Origin: an uncultured Clostridia bacterium
GTDB lineage: Bacteria; Bacillota; Clostridia; Monoglobales; Monoglobaceae
NCBI GenBank assembly: GCA_934454115.1
Contig: CAKSFQ010000022.1
Location: 1 to 38,806 of the forward strand
DNA length: 38,806 nucleotides
Direction: 5' to 3'
Below are positions 1 to 7,380 of the stretch, piece by piece. The position numbers were made by a program, and so were the translations under genes. The notes under the pieces were generated by a model, which was given only the letters and a program-made list of their open reading frames with translations, did no database searches and had not been told where the DNA came from. Each line of letters starts with the position of its first letter. Position 1 is the stretch's first letter.

Positions 1-101
1 AGCATTAATATAAGCGCCCCAAAGAGAATTACGCCGGCAAAGCTCAGTATAATAATTTGAAAGGACGAAAGATGCCGTCTGAAATGTATTTTCTCTATCA
101 T
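1..101 (-). CDS. TrkH/KtrB-family potassium transporter, N-terminal fragment
   Basis: The first 33 codons of a gene that runs off the left edge of the window. The peptide starts MIEKIHFRRHLSSFQIII and continues into a hydrophobic stretch ending GALILML, which matches the start of the first membrane segment of TrkH/KtrB potassium-translocating subunits (LSPFQ...GALLLMLP in relatives). In that family the protein forms the K+ channel-like pore in the membrane with a cytosolic TrkA/KtrA partner. The ATG at 101 is supported by a GGAGG ribosome-binding site about nine bases upstream (near 111-117). A TATAAT -10 box lies at 133-138 on the minus strand without a convincing -35. The family call rests on about 30 residues, so it is probable rather than certain. 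Confidence 0.6.
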   Translation of the reverse strand, partial: MIEKIHFRRHLSSFQIIILSFAGVILFGALILM

Positions 102-237
102 AGGATAAGCCTCCTCCAACTTGCTTTTATTTATTATAACATATGGCATATAAAAATGGGATAATAAGTTGCAACGAGGCATTAAGATTGTATAAAGATA
201 ATGTTAATACACATATAAATAAAAAAGCGGCTCGTTG

Positions 238-253
238 CTGTCAAATTCGACAG
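238..253. repeat. short palindrome
   Basis: CTGTC and GACAG are separated by AAATTC. On the minus strand the palindrome is followed by CAACGAGCCGC and then a T-rich stretch, so it could be part of a terminator or a REP-type intergenic palindrome. No other copy is seen in this window. Confidence 0.35.
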
Positions 254-498
254 TCTGAGGGTATGCCTAAATTGAGCACACCCTTTCCTGGTGATAAGTT
301 TCGGAATAAATGTTATAGATTAAACTGTTTCCGCATTTCTACATCCATGGTTGCTTTTTTTGCATACTCCCAAGTATCGCAAAGGCGAATATTATTTTTC
401 TCAATGAGTATCTCATTACTGAACCCAAGAATATAGCGTAAGCAAATTCGGTATATAATTTCTATTGGGGACAACCATAACGCTGAAAGGCCGAATCA

Positions 499-654
499 TT
501 TCATTTTTTGATTGAAACGGATATTTTTAGGCAATTTTGGATCAAAAAATGTGCTGCCGATAAGGAGAAAACATTATCGCTTGGCAGCACTTTTACACGA
601 TGTATTCCGAAAACCGCACAGGCAAAAGGTTTATTTGAAACCGAAATAATAGAA
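499..654. repeat. 156-bp direct repeat, left copy, flanking the sucrose islet
   Basis: This aligns without any gap to 8822-8977, with about 20 differences by hand count (roughly 87% identity). It contains a hairpin GTGCTGCCGAT ... ATCG(4 nt)GGCAGCAC followed by TTTT. Both copies also keep an open frame from a TTG (MIETDIF...CIPKTA...), but the substitutions are not mainly synonymous, so coding is doubtful. The repeat ends about 15 bp before the lacI stop codon. Together the copies bracket the whole lacI-to-fructokinase block, as expected for an inserted or duplicated segment. Confidence 0.85.
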
Positions 655-668
655 TGGTCTGTGAAGAT

Positions 669-1694
669 TTACCGCGTTGTTTCTCTGCGTATTAAAATCG
701 GAGTAAGAACCTTATGAATCGGTTTTGAAAGCAGTTCGGGTTTCCGTTTCTTAAATGCATTTATCTGAACAGTAAGAATCTGCATTGCTTCATCCGCAAT
801 TTTATCGACCTGCTGTCCTACGGTTGTTATCGGAACGATTGCTTCTTTTGAAATCGGCGAATTATCAAATCCGACTATTTTATAGTTATCGGGAAGCTTG
901 CCATATTTTTTTATAATAATATTCAACAGAATATTTGCATGAGTGTCATTTGACATGAAAATACCAACAGTTTTATTGATATATTTAGCTTCTGTTTCTT
1001 CAAACATATTTTTAATTCCGGCATAGTTTTCATCGTATGTTTTTCCGAAATCCCTTATCAAGATATTATAATCGCATTTGTTCGTTTCACAAAAATCCTT
1101 AAAGCCTTTTATTCTCCCATATGCCGGTACATCCTCAGGGACATCGGAATTTGCATGAATCAATATATCACAGCCGCTTTTTGAAAGAATGGTAGCAGCC
1201 TGAATTCCGCCCATATAATTATCTGTATTTACGCTGCAGACATATTTATCTTCGCGTTCGATTGTAACAAGCGGTATATTATATGCAGATAATTCCTTTG
1301 AAGGGAGTGTGTGACTTAAAACTATCAATCCCTCTGTTTTGTACGCAAGTAGCTCGCTGATATACCTTCTTTCGACATCGGCATCATCTTTTCCCGCAAA
1401 TACAATAAATTTATAACCGTATTTTTCATATGTGGAAATGATATGGTCAAGAACATCCGAATAATAATGCATATAAAGGTTAGGTATGATAACGCCTATG
1501 ATTTCCGTTTTCCCGTTCGCCATAACCCTGGCAAGCTTGTTTTCTTTATAATTAAGCGTTTCAAGAGCATGCGCAATCTTATCCTGGTTTTCAAGTGTAA
1601 TCGAATCGGGATTACTGAAATATCTTGATATGGTCGTTTTTGAAAATCCGGTATACTCGGCGATATCCGCAAAAGTAACATTTTTTTTTGACAT
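669..1694 (-). CDS. LacI-family repressor of the sucrose/fructan islet
   Basis: A 341-residue DNA-binding repressor. The N-terminal LacI helix-turn-helix is at about residues 6-26 (ADIAEYTGFSKTTISRYF) with the hinge region to about residue 60. A periplasmic-binding-protein-like sugar-sensing domain follows (IIGVIIPN..., FGKTYDENY, VGIFMSND, IVGFDNSPIS). The start at 1694 is chosen over upstream in-frame codons because MSKKNVTFADIAEY is the typical LacI start and a GGAGG site lies about eight bases upstream. The gene diverges from the sugar ABC operon; the intergenic region carries repeated AAGTAACC-type operators over both promoters, implying local repression and autoregulation. By context the inducer is sucrose, fructose or a short fructan, which is inference. 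The family is certain and the effector is not. Confidence 0.9.
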   Translation of the reverse strand: MSKKNVTFADIAEYTGFSKTTISRYFSNPDSITLENQDKIAHALETLNYKENKLARVMANGKTEIIGVIIPNLYMHYYSDVLDHIISTYEKYGYKFIVFAGKDDADVERRYISELLAYKTEGLIVLSHTLPSKELSAYNIPLVTIEREDKYVCSVNTDNYMGGIQAATILSKSGCDILIHANSDVPEDVPAYGRIKGFKDFCETNKCDYNILIRDFGKTYDENYAGIKNMFEETEAKYINKTVGIFMSNDTHANILLNIIIKKYGKLPDNYKIVGFDNSPISKEAIVPITTVGQQVDKIADEAMQILTVQINAFKKRKPELLSKPIHKVLTPILIRRETTR

Positions 1695-1718
1695 ATTCTC
1701 TGCCTCCGTTTCGGTTTT

Positions 1719-1747
1719 ATTATAGCATATAACAGTTATAAAATCAA
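1719..1747 (-). promoter_or_regulatory. lacI promoter
   Basis: The minus-strand -10 TATAAT is at 1719-1724 and the -35 TTGATT at 1742-1747, with a 17-base spacer. The site lies 25 bases upstream of the lacI start and directly beside the operator-like pair at 1750-1777. Confidence 0.75.
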
Positions 1748-1749
1748 TA

Positions 1750-1777
1750 AAGTAATCGGTAAAGTAACCAGTTCTGT
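1750..1777. promoter_or_regulatory. two overlapping LacI-type operators near the lacI promoter
   Basis: 1750-1765 and 1762-1777 each match 12 of 16 positions of the perfect palindrome at 1877-1892. They lie just upstream of the lacI -35 box, which fits autoregulation. Confidence 0.55.
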
Positions 1778-1837
1778 CAAAACGCACAAAACACGAAAGC
1801 TGTTATTGGGGATTTATCACAAAAAACAAAAGAACAC

Positions 1838-1866
1838 TTGACAAGTAACCTGTTATGTGATACGAT
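1838..1866 (+). promoter_or_regulatory. promoter of the sugar ABC/GH32 operon
   Basis: The -35 TTGACA is at 1838-1843 and the -10 TACGAT at 1861-1866, with a 17-base spacer. One operator fills the spacer and a second lies just past the predicted transcription start, a classical repression layout. Confidence 0.8.
1843..1858. promoter_or_regulatory. LacI-type operator inside the promoter spacer
   Basis: The sequence AAGTAACCTGTTATGT matches 13 of 16 positions of the perfect operator. It lies between the -35 and -10 boxes, so binding would exclude RNA polymerase. Confidence 0.65.
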
Positions 1867-1876
1867 GTAGATAGTA

Positions 1877-1892
1877 AAGTAACCGGTTACTT
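1877..1892. promoter_or_regulatory. perfect palindromic LacI-type operator
   Basis: AAGTAACCGGTTACTT is a perfect 16-bp palindrome with the central CG typical of LacI-family sites. It is placed about 10-25 bases after the -10 box and just before the ribosome-binding site of the first operon gene. Confidence 0.8.
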
Positions 1893-1913
1893 AAATAAGT
1901 CGGAGGGATAACT

Positions 1914-3236
1914 ATGAAAAAGCTATCATTGTTTATGGCAGCTCTTTCGCTGGTTGCCGGCACATTAATGTTAACGGGATGTGCAAAAACAGTAAAACCC
2001 GGGGATGTGCGTGGATACGACAACGGAGAGCAGTATATCAGTATGTGGGTGCATACAATCGAAGACACACCTGAAGGCTCGGCATATAAAAAATCGGTGG
2101 AAAGCTTCAATGAAAAATACAACGGAAAGTATTTTGCCGATATTGAGTTTATTCCGCGAAATGACAGCGGCGGCGGATATTCTGACAAAATTAACGCATC
2201 TGTTATGTCGGGAGATTTGCCGGATGTTATAACGGTGGACGGACCGAATGTATCGGCTTATGCGGCAAACGGAATAATCCAACCACTTGCTGCGCTGACC
2301 GATGAGGAAAAATCTTCTTATTTGGAATCAATTATTGAACAAGGTACAGTTGACGGTAAGCTTTATGCGCTCGGCGCAATGGAATCGAGTGTCGGTCTGT
2401 ATTACAATAAGGCAATCCTTAAAGAGGCGAGAATTGATATACCTGATAAAGACCGTCCTTGGACATTTTCGGAATTTGCGGATATATTAAAAAAGCTTAA
2501 GCCGATAATGGACGCCAAAAACGGATATCCGCTCGATATGACATTCCCGGTCGGAGAGTCAAGCATCTATTATTATGCACCGTTTATATGGTCAAACGGC
2601 GGCGATTTGATAAGCAGCGACGGACTCCGGGTTGACGGGTATTTCAATTCCGAAGAAAATGCAGAGGTGTTTAAGTATTTCAGACAACTTGTGGAAAACA
2701 AATATATGTCGGCAACACCGGTTGAAAAGCTTTTTGAAAGCGGACGCGCGGCATTTAAATTTGACGGTGCTTGGGAGGTTAATACCATTTATCAGAGTTA
2801 CGGTGACATTGATCTCGGTGTTGCACCGTATATAGTCAGTGACAAGTGGGACGGAGGGAAATATACTCCTACAGGCTCATGGGCATATGCGGCAACATCA
2901 AAAACAGAGCATATTGAAGCGGCAACCGAGTTGGTAAAATGGATGAGCGGCGTAGAAAGCGGAATATTGCTTTATGAAAACACAAAGAGCTTGCCGTCAA
3001 CATATGACGCATATGACAGCATAACGATTTTTGAAGAAGATGCGAATTATAAAGCGCTTTACGAACAATTAAGAGATTACGGTCATCCAAGACCGAAAAC
3101 ACCTGTTTATCCGCAGGTAAGCATCTCTTTCCAGCAGGTTCTCGAGGATGTGGGACTAAGCGGCAGAGATGTTAAAGATGAAATGGATAAATCTGTTGAA
3201 AGGATAAACGCTAAACTTAAGCGTTATACAAGATGA
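1914..3236 (+). CDS. sugar ABC transporter substrate-binding lipoprotein
   Basis: A 440-residue extracellular solute-binding protein (family 1) that would capture sucrose or fructo-oligosaccharides outside the membrane and deliver them to the two permeases encoded next. The N-terminus is a lipoprotein signal: MKK, a hydrophobic segment and lipobox LTGC with Cys23 as the lipidated residue. The body shows usual family features (DLPDVITVDGPNVSAYAANG, GLYYNKAILKEA, FKFDGAWEVN, SWAYAATSK). It is the first gene of the islet operon, with a clear GGAGGG ribosome-binding site and LacI operators upstream. The substrate comes from its GH32 and fructokinase neighbours rather than from binding-site residues. 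Base composition is visibly more AT-rich than genes after 9390. Confidence 0.9.
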   Translation: MKKLSLFMAALSLVAGTLMLTGCAKTVKPGDVRGYDNGEQYISMWVHTIEDTPEGSAYKKSVESFNEKYNGKYFADIEFIPRNDSGGGYSDKINASVMSGDLPDVITVDGPNVSAYAANGIIQPLAALTDEEKSSYLESIIEQGTVDGKLYALGAMESSVGLYYNKAILKEARIDIPDKDRPWTFSEFADILKKLKPIMDAKNGYPLDMTFPVGESSIYYYAPFIWSNGGDLISSDGLRVDGYFNSEENAEVFKYFRQLVENKYMSATPVEKLFESGRAAFKFDGAWEVNTIYQSYGDIDLGVAPYIVSDKWDGGKYTPTGSWAYAATSKTEHIEAATELVKWMSGVESGILLYENTKSLPSTYDAYDSITIFEEDANYKALYEQLRDYGHPRPKTPVYPQVSISFQQVLEDVGLSGRDVKDEMDKSVERINAKLKRYTR

Positions 3237-3237
3237 T

Positions 3238-4137
3238 ATGAAAAATAAATCAAATTCAATTCTCGGAATGGCTTTTTTCGGACCTGCACTTGTTCTGATG
3301 ACGATTTTTCTCTTCATTCCGATGATATTAACACTTATCTACAGCTTTACGGATTATTTCGCGTTAAACCCTAAGCTGACGCACTTTGTATGGTTTGAAA
3401 ATTTTTCCGCCATTTTCAAAGATGACCTTTTTACAACAGCTTTCGGCAATACGGTTAAATTTGTGCTTATCATTGTTCCGCTGCAAACATTGGGAGCATT
3501 GGGATTGGCGCTTCTTATCAACAGAGTAACTGTATGCAAGCGGTATTTCAAGGTGGCGTTTTTTATCCCTGTAGTTATGTCGCTTGCGGTAGTTTCGAAT
3601 CTTTGGATGCAGATTTACAGCCCCGAAGGAATACTCAATACAATGCTTTCAAATTTTGGAGTCGAACCGCAGCCGTTCATATATGGTGCAAGTCAAGCGC
3701 TTCCATCTATTGCATTTATGAGTGTGTGGCAGGGAGTGGGTTATCAAATGATTATTTTCCTTGGCGGATTGCAGGCTATCAACCCTGCGCTTTATGAGGC
3801 TGCCGAAATGGATCATGCAAGTTCATGGAGCAGATTTAAAGATATAACACTTCCCGAGCTTAAGCCTCTTTGCGTATTTGTTTTTATAACTGTTACAATA
3901 GGCGCATTCAGAATGATAGTTCAGCCAATGGTAATGACCGGCGGCGGCCCGTCACATTCGACATATACAATCGTTTACGACATTTACGAAACGGGCACCG
4001 TAAACTGGGAAATAGGACTTGCGTCCGCTATGGCTATTGTGTTTACCGTATTCGTTGTAATACTTACAATTATTCAGACAGTTCTGACCAAGGATAAGGA
4101 GGATAGACATGAAAAGAAAAAAGCAAAAGATATTTAA
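3238..4137 (+). CDS. sugar ABC transporter permease (MalF/MsmF type)
   Basis: A 299-residue inner-membrane permease of a CUT1-type carbohydrate ABC importer. It has hydrophobic segments from residue 9 on and the EAA loop that docks on the ATPase, read as YEAAEMDHASSWSRFKDIT, in the second half. It starts one base after the stop of the binding-protein gene and has no strong ribosome-binding site of its own, so translational coupling is likely. The 3' end overlaps the next permease gene by 29 bases. The charged tail (KDKEDRHEKKKAKDI) is cytosolic. It would pair with the protein encoded at 4109-4960 as a heterodimeric channel. Confidence 0.92.
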   Translation: MKNKSNSILGMAFFGPALVLMTIFLFIPMILTLIYSFTDYFALNPKLTHFVWFENFSAIFKDDLFTTAFGNTVKFVLIIVPLQTLGALGLALLINRVTVCKRYFKVAFFIPVVMSLAVVSNLWMQIYSPEGILNTMLSNFGVEPQPFIYGASQALPSIAFMSVWQGVGYQMIIFLGGLQAINPALYEAAEMDHASSWSRFKDITLPELKPLCVFVFITVTIGAFRMIVQPMVMTGGGPSHSTYTIVYDIYETGTVNWEIGLASAMAIVFTVFVVILTIIQTVLTKDKEDRHEKKKAKDI

Positions 4138-4960
4138 TATAGCCCTTGCGGTAATCATGCTTATTATGTCACTGTTTTTCCTGTTTCCTGTGATTTGGAT
4201 GCTTGCAAACTCTTTTAAGCCGGATGCGGCAATCACGGCGGATATGAATTCGGCAATGGCATTTGTACCACCCGCACCGGGGAAAGGTTTTTTTGATAAC
4301 TACAAAGCAATTCTTTTTGATACAAGCTTTATACGTTATATGCTAAACACATTATTCTATGCGGCAATAATGATTGTCTCCGGTATAATAGTAAACGGGC
4401 TTGCGGGGTATGCGCTTGCAAAAATCAAGTTTCCTTTCCGTGACAGATGGCTTGCGGTAATCATGATGCTTATGGTTATACCGACAGAAACAATTATCAC
4501 AATAAACTTTATGTTTGTTTCAAAGATGGGTCTTCTTAATACCGTTTTCGGATATATTCTTCCGATGATTGTAAATCCGTTTAACATTTTCTTGTTCAGG
4601 CAAGTTTTTGTGAGTTTGCCGGATGACGTATGGGAAGCGGCACAGCTTGACCATTGCAACCCCGTAAAGTATTTTTTCACAATGGTTCTGCCTATGTCCA
4701 AAACCGTTGTGGCAACAGTAAGTGTTTTTACTTTTCTTAATGTATGGAATGACTATCTTTGGCCGTCGCTTGTTTTTACATCAAGCAATCTTTTAACGGC
4801 ACAAATCGGTCTTAATTCCATCACATCCAATGACAATACGACAATGGGGCAAACACTTGCGGTTATCACGCTTATTACAATTCCGGTTATCATAATCTAT
4901 TCGCTTTTCTCAAAACAAATTGTGGAAGGTGTTATTTCAACAGGTTCTAAGGAGGGTTAA
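4109..4960 (+). CDS. sugar ABC transporter permease (MalG/MsmG type)
   Basis: A 283-residue second permease of the same importer. The N-terminal segment (LAVIMLIMSLFFLFPVIWMLANSFK) is typical of MalG-type subunits, which have six membrane segments. The EAA loop is WEAAQLDHCNPVKYFFTMV. The ATG at 4109 is preceded by AAGGAGG at about 4095-4101, inside the end of the upstream permease gene, so the two are translated in overlapping frames. The C-terminus (IVEGVISTGSKEG) matches the usual MalG ending. The partner ATPase starts three bases after the stop. Confidence 0.92.
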   Translation: MKRKKQKIFNIALAVIMLIMSLFFLFPVIWMLANSFKPDAAITADMNSAMAFVPPAPGKGFFDNYKAILFDTSFIRYMLNTLFYAAIMIVSGIIVNGLAGYALAKIKFPFRDRWLAVIMMLMVIPTETIITINFMFVSKMGLLNTVFGYILPMIVNPFNIFLFRQVFVSLPDDVWEAAQLDHCNPVKYFFTMVLPMSKTVVATVSVFTFLNVWNDYLWPSLVFTSSNLLTAQIGLNSITSNDNTTMGQTLAVITLITIPVIIIYSLFSKQIVEGVISTGSKEG

Positions 4961-4963
4961 ACT

Positions 4964-6058
4964 ATGAGTTTTATAGAAATGAAAAATGTGTGCAAAAGAT
5001 ATGCGGGTGCAGAAAAGAATTCGGTTACCGATTTTAATCTTTCAATAGAAAAAGGCGAATTTGTTGCATTTGTAGGACCTTCGGGATGCGGAAAATCGAC
5101 GACGCTCAGAATGATAGCCGGATTTGAAGAAATAACAAGCGGCGATTTGTATATTGATGGGAATCGCATGAACACGGTGTTGCCGCGTGACAGAGGCATT
5201 TCAATGGTATTTCAAAACTATGCTCTTTATCCGCATATGACGGTTGAGAAGAATATTTCATACGGTCTTAAAAACATGAAGGTTCCCAAGGATGAAATTA
5301 ACAGAAAAGTGGACTGGGCAATCGATGTTTTGGGTCTTTCGGAATACAGGTACAGAAAGCCGAAAAATCTTTCGGGCGGACAACGCCAAAGAGTTGCTCT
5401 CGGACGTGCGATTGTGAAAAATCAAGAATTGTTTCTTATGGACGAACCTCTTTCAAATCTTGATGCAAAGCTCAGAGTCAGCATGAGAACGGAAATAAGC
5501 AGGCTTCATCGTGAACTCGGAAGCACTACTATTTATGTGACGCATGACCAAGTTGAGGCTATGACGATGGCGGATCGAATTGTAATTATGAAAGACGGTA
5601 TTATTCAGCAAGTCGGAAAACCGATGGATCTTTATGAACACCCGGCAAATAAATTTGTGGCAGGATTTATAGGTTCGCCTCAAATGAATTTTTATGACGT
5701 TAATGTTAAGGAGAATACGGTTGTGTTCTCTGACGGAAGCAGTATTGATCTTCCGGATTCCGTTATGTCGCATCTCGCCGGAAAAGAAGGCGAATTTATT
5801 ATCGGAATCCGAGGTGAGGATATTAAGGTTGATGCACAAAATATGGATCTTTACAAAGGGAATAAAATGTTTGCAACTGTTGAGAATGTCGAAATTATGG
5901 GGAATGAGAATAACCTTTATTTCAACTTTGCAAACACCCAAACAATTGCAAGAGTTTCAAAATATGAAATAAGCAAGCCGGGCGATACCATCGAGTTTGT
6001 GTTTATTCCGTCAAGAATACATTTTTTTGATAAACAGACAGAGAAAAGTCTTTTTTAA
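4964..6058 (+). CDS. msmK: sugar ABC transporter ATPase (MsmK/UgpC type)
   Basis: A 364-residue ATP-binding subunit that energises the importer from the cytosolic side. It shows Walker A GPSGCGKST at about 38-46, Q-loop VFQNYALYPHMTV, signature LSGGQRQRVALGRA, Walker B LFLMDEPLSNLDA and the switch histidine in YVTHDQ. A C-terminal MalK/UgpC-type regulatory domain follows (about 240-364, including GIRGEDI). Many Bacillota share one distant msmK among several sugar importers. Here the ATPase is encoded within the operon, so the islet is self-contained. The gene has an AAGGAGGG site and lies between the second permease and GH32. Confidence 0.93.
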   Translation: MSFIEMKNVCKRYAGAEKNSVTDFNLSIEKGEFVAFVGPSGCGKSTTLRMIAGFEEITSGDLYIDGNRMNTVLPRDRGISMVFQNYALYPHMTVEKNISYGLKNMKVPKDEINRKVDWAIDVLGLSEYRYRKPKNLSGGQRQRVALGRAIVKNQELFLMDEPLSNLDAKLRVSMRTEISRLHRELGSTTIYVTHDQVEAMTMADRIVIMKDGIIQQVGKPMDLYEHPANKFVAGFIGSPQMNFYDVNVKENTVVFSDGSSIDLPDSVMSHLAGKEGEFIIGIRGEDIKVDAQNMDLYKGNKMFATVENVEIMGNENNLYFNFANTQTIARVSKYEISKPGDTIEFVFIPSRIHFFDKQTEKSLF

Positions 6059-6070
6059 AAGGAGGACATT

Positions 6071-7366
6071 ATGCAAAAAATTCATTTTAAGGCGCCAAAC
6101 TGCTGGATAAATGACCCTAACGGGTTTATATGGTATAAAGGTTGGTATCATTTGTTTTATCAATGCTTTCCGTATTCCGCGCATTGGGGAAGAATGCATT
6201 GGGGACACGCCGTGAGCAAAGACCTTGTCAATTGGGAGGAAAAAGGTATTGCTCTTTTTCCGTCCAAGACAGATGACAGAAGCGGATGCTTTTCGGGCAG
6301 TGCGATTGAATATAAAGACAAAATGTATATTTACTATACGGGAGTGAATTATACGGAAGAAGACCCCGAAAATATAAACTGCTGTATTAATGATACATTC
6401 ACGGCGGCACAGCTTATGATAACTTCAGAAGATGGTATGAAATTCGACAATATAACGGACAAAAAAACCATTATTCCACCCATAGAAGATAAAAAAATAG
6501 GCGACAAAAATCATACTCGCGACCCTAAGGTGTGGCGCGGCAAAGATGCATGGTATATGGTTCTCGGAAGTACCGTCGATAAAAACGGCAGACTGCTTTT
6601 CTATAAGAGCTCGGACTTGAACACATGGCAATATCTCAACTATTGCGAAAAAGACGGCTTCGGCTGGATGTGGGAATGTCCCGATTTCTTTGAGATTGAG
6701 GGAAAGGGAGTGACAATCTTCTCACCGATGGGATTTTTCAATGACGGAAACGGATATGATTCCGTTGCGGTTTGCATGCTTTCTTCATTCGATGAAAATA
6801 CAGGCAAAATGGAGCTTTCCGAGAATTATCAGCTTTTTGATTACGGAATTGATCTTTATGCACCTCAAAGCACGACCGATGAGGACGGAAACCGTGTTGT
6901 TATTGCCTGGGCGAGAATGCCCGAGGCGGTTATCACCGAAAAAGGCGAATGGTGCGGTATGATGTGTATTCCGAGAATTGTCGATGTAAAGAATAATCAT
7001 GTATATATAAGACCGCATACGAATGTTAAAAATTCATTTGTAACAAAGCTGTCTGCCCCGAAAAAATCAGGGTATATGCTGAAAACAATACTAAAAAACG
7101 GAGAAAGCATCAATGTCGGCGGATATGTAATAAAGCGTGAAAACGATAAGATTACGACGGATCGTTCGAAAGTATTTAACATAAAGGGTAACTACAGACT
7201 TATTGCCGAAACCCCTGTTATTAACGACGGATATGAACTTGAGATTTATGTCGATGAGCATCTCGTTGAAGTATTTATCAATAACGGCGAATATGTTATA
7301 AGCAATGTTGTATATGGTCTTACCGAAGAAATTACAGGTAAAAATTATGACTTATATTCTGCGTAG
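6071..7366 (+). CDS. GH32 beta-fructosidase (sucrose / sucrose-phosphate hydrolase)
   Basis: A 431-residue cytosolic GH32 enzyme that hydrolyses the beta-fructofuranosyl bond of sucrose or short fructans. The three family motifs are present: WINDPNG near residues 13-19 with the nucleophile Asp, RDPKVW with the transition-state Asp, and WECPDFF with the acid/base Glu. SGCFSGSA, DLYAPQS and VIAWARMPE are also typical. A short C-terminal beta-sandwich follows (ELEIYVDEHLVEVFINNGE). There is no signal peptide, so it acts after import. With an ABC importer rather than a PTS, the likely substrate is free sucrose or kestose rather than sucrose 6-phosphate. The gene has an AAGGAGG site and lies 12 bases after msmK. 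Confidence 0.93.
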   Translation: MQKIHFKAPNCWINDPNGFIWYKGWYHLFYQCFPYSAHWGRMHWGHAVSKDLVNWEEKGIALFPSKTDDRSGCFSGSAIEYKDKMYIYYTGVNYTEEDPENINCCINDTFTAAQLMITSEDGMKFDNITDKKTIIPPIEDKKIGDKNHTRDPKVWRGKDAWYMVLGSTVDKNGRLLFYKSSDLNTWQYLNYCEKDGFGWMWECPDFFEIEGKGVTIFSPMGFFNDGNGYDSVAVCMLSSFDENTGKMELSENYQLFDYGIDLYAPQSTTDEDGNRVVIAWARMPEAVITEKGEWCGMMCIPRIVDVKNNHVYIRPHTNVKNSFVTKLSAPKKSGYMLKTILKNGESINVGGYVIKRENDKITTDRSKVFNIKGNYRLIAETPVINDGYELEIYVDEHLVEVFINNGEYVISNVVYGLTEEITGKNYDLYSA

Positions 7367-7380
7367 TGAGGTGGAATGAA

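Larger units (their letters stand above)
102..668. other. AT-rich intergenic region left of the sucrose islet
   Basis: There is no convincing gene between the potassium transporter start and lacI. The region holds the minus-strand -10 box at 133-138, a small palindrome CTGTC(6 nt)GACAG at 238-253, and the left copy of the 156-bp repeat at 499-654. A minus-strand frame of about 55 codons ends with a stop near 305 and reads ...CDTWEYAKKATMDVEMRKQ.... It has no visible start and I do not recognise it, so it may be the decayed tail of a lost gene. The plus-strand frame at 143-436 has no ribosome-binding site and poor coding character. Confidence 0.5.

Noticed and set aside
1744..1787. Longer LacI start, 31 codons upstream
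   Set aside because: It would translate through the lacI promoter; MSKKNVTFADIAEY at 1694 has the ribosome-binding site and family start.
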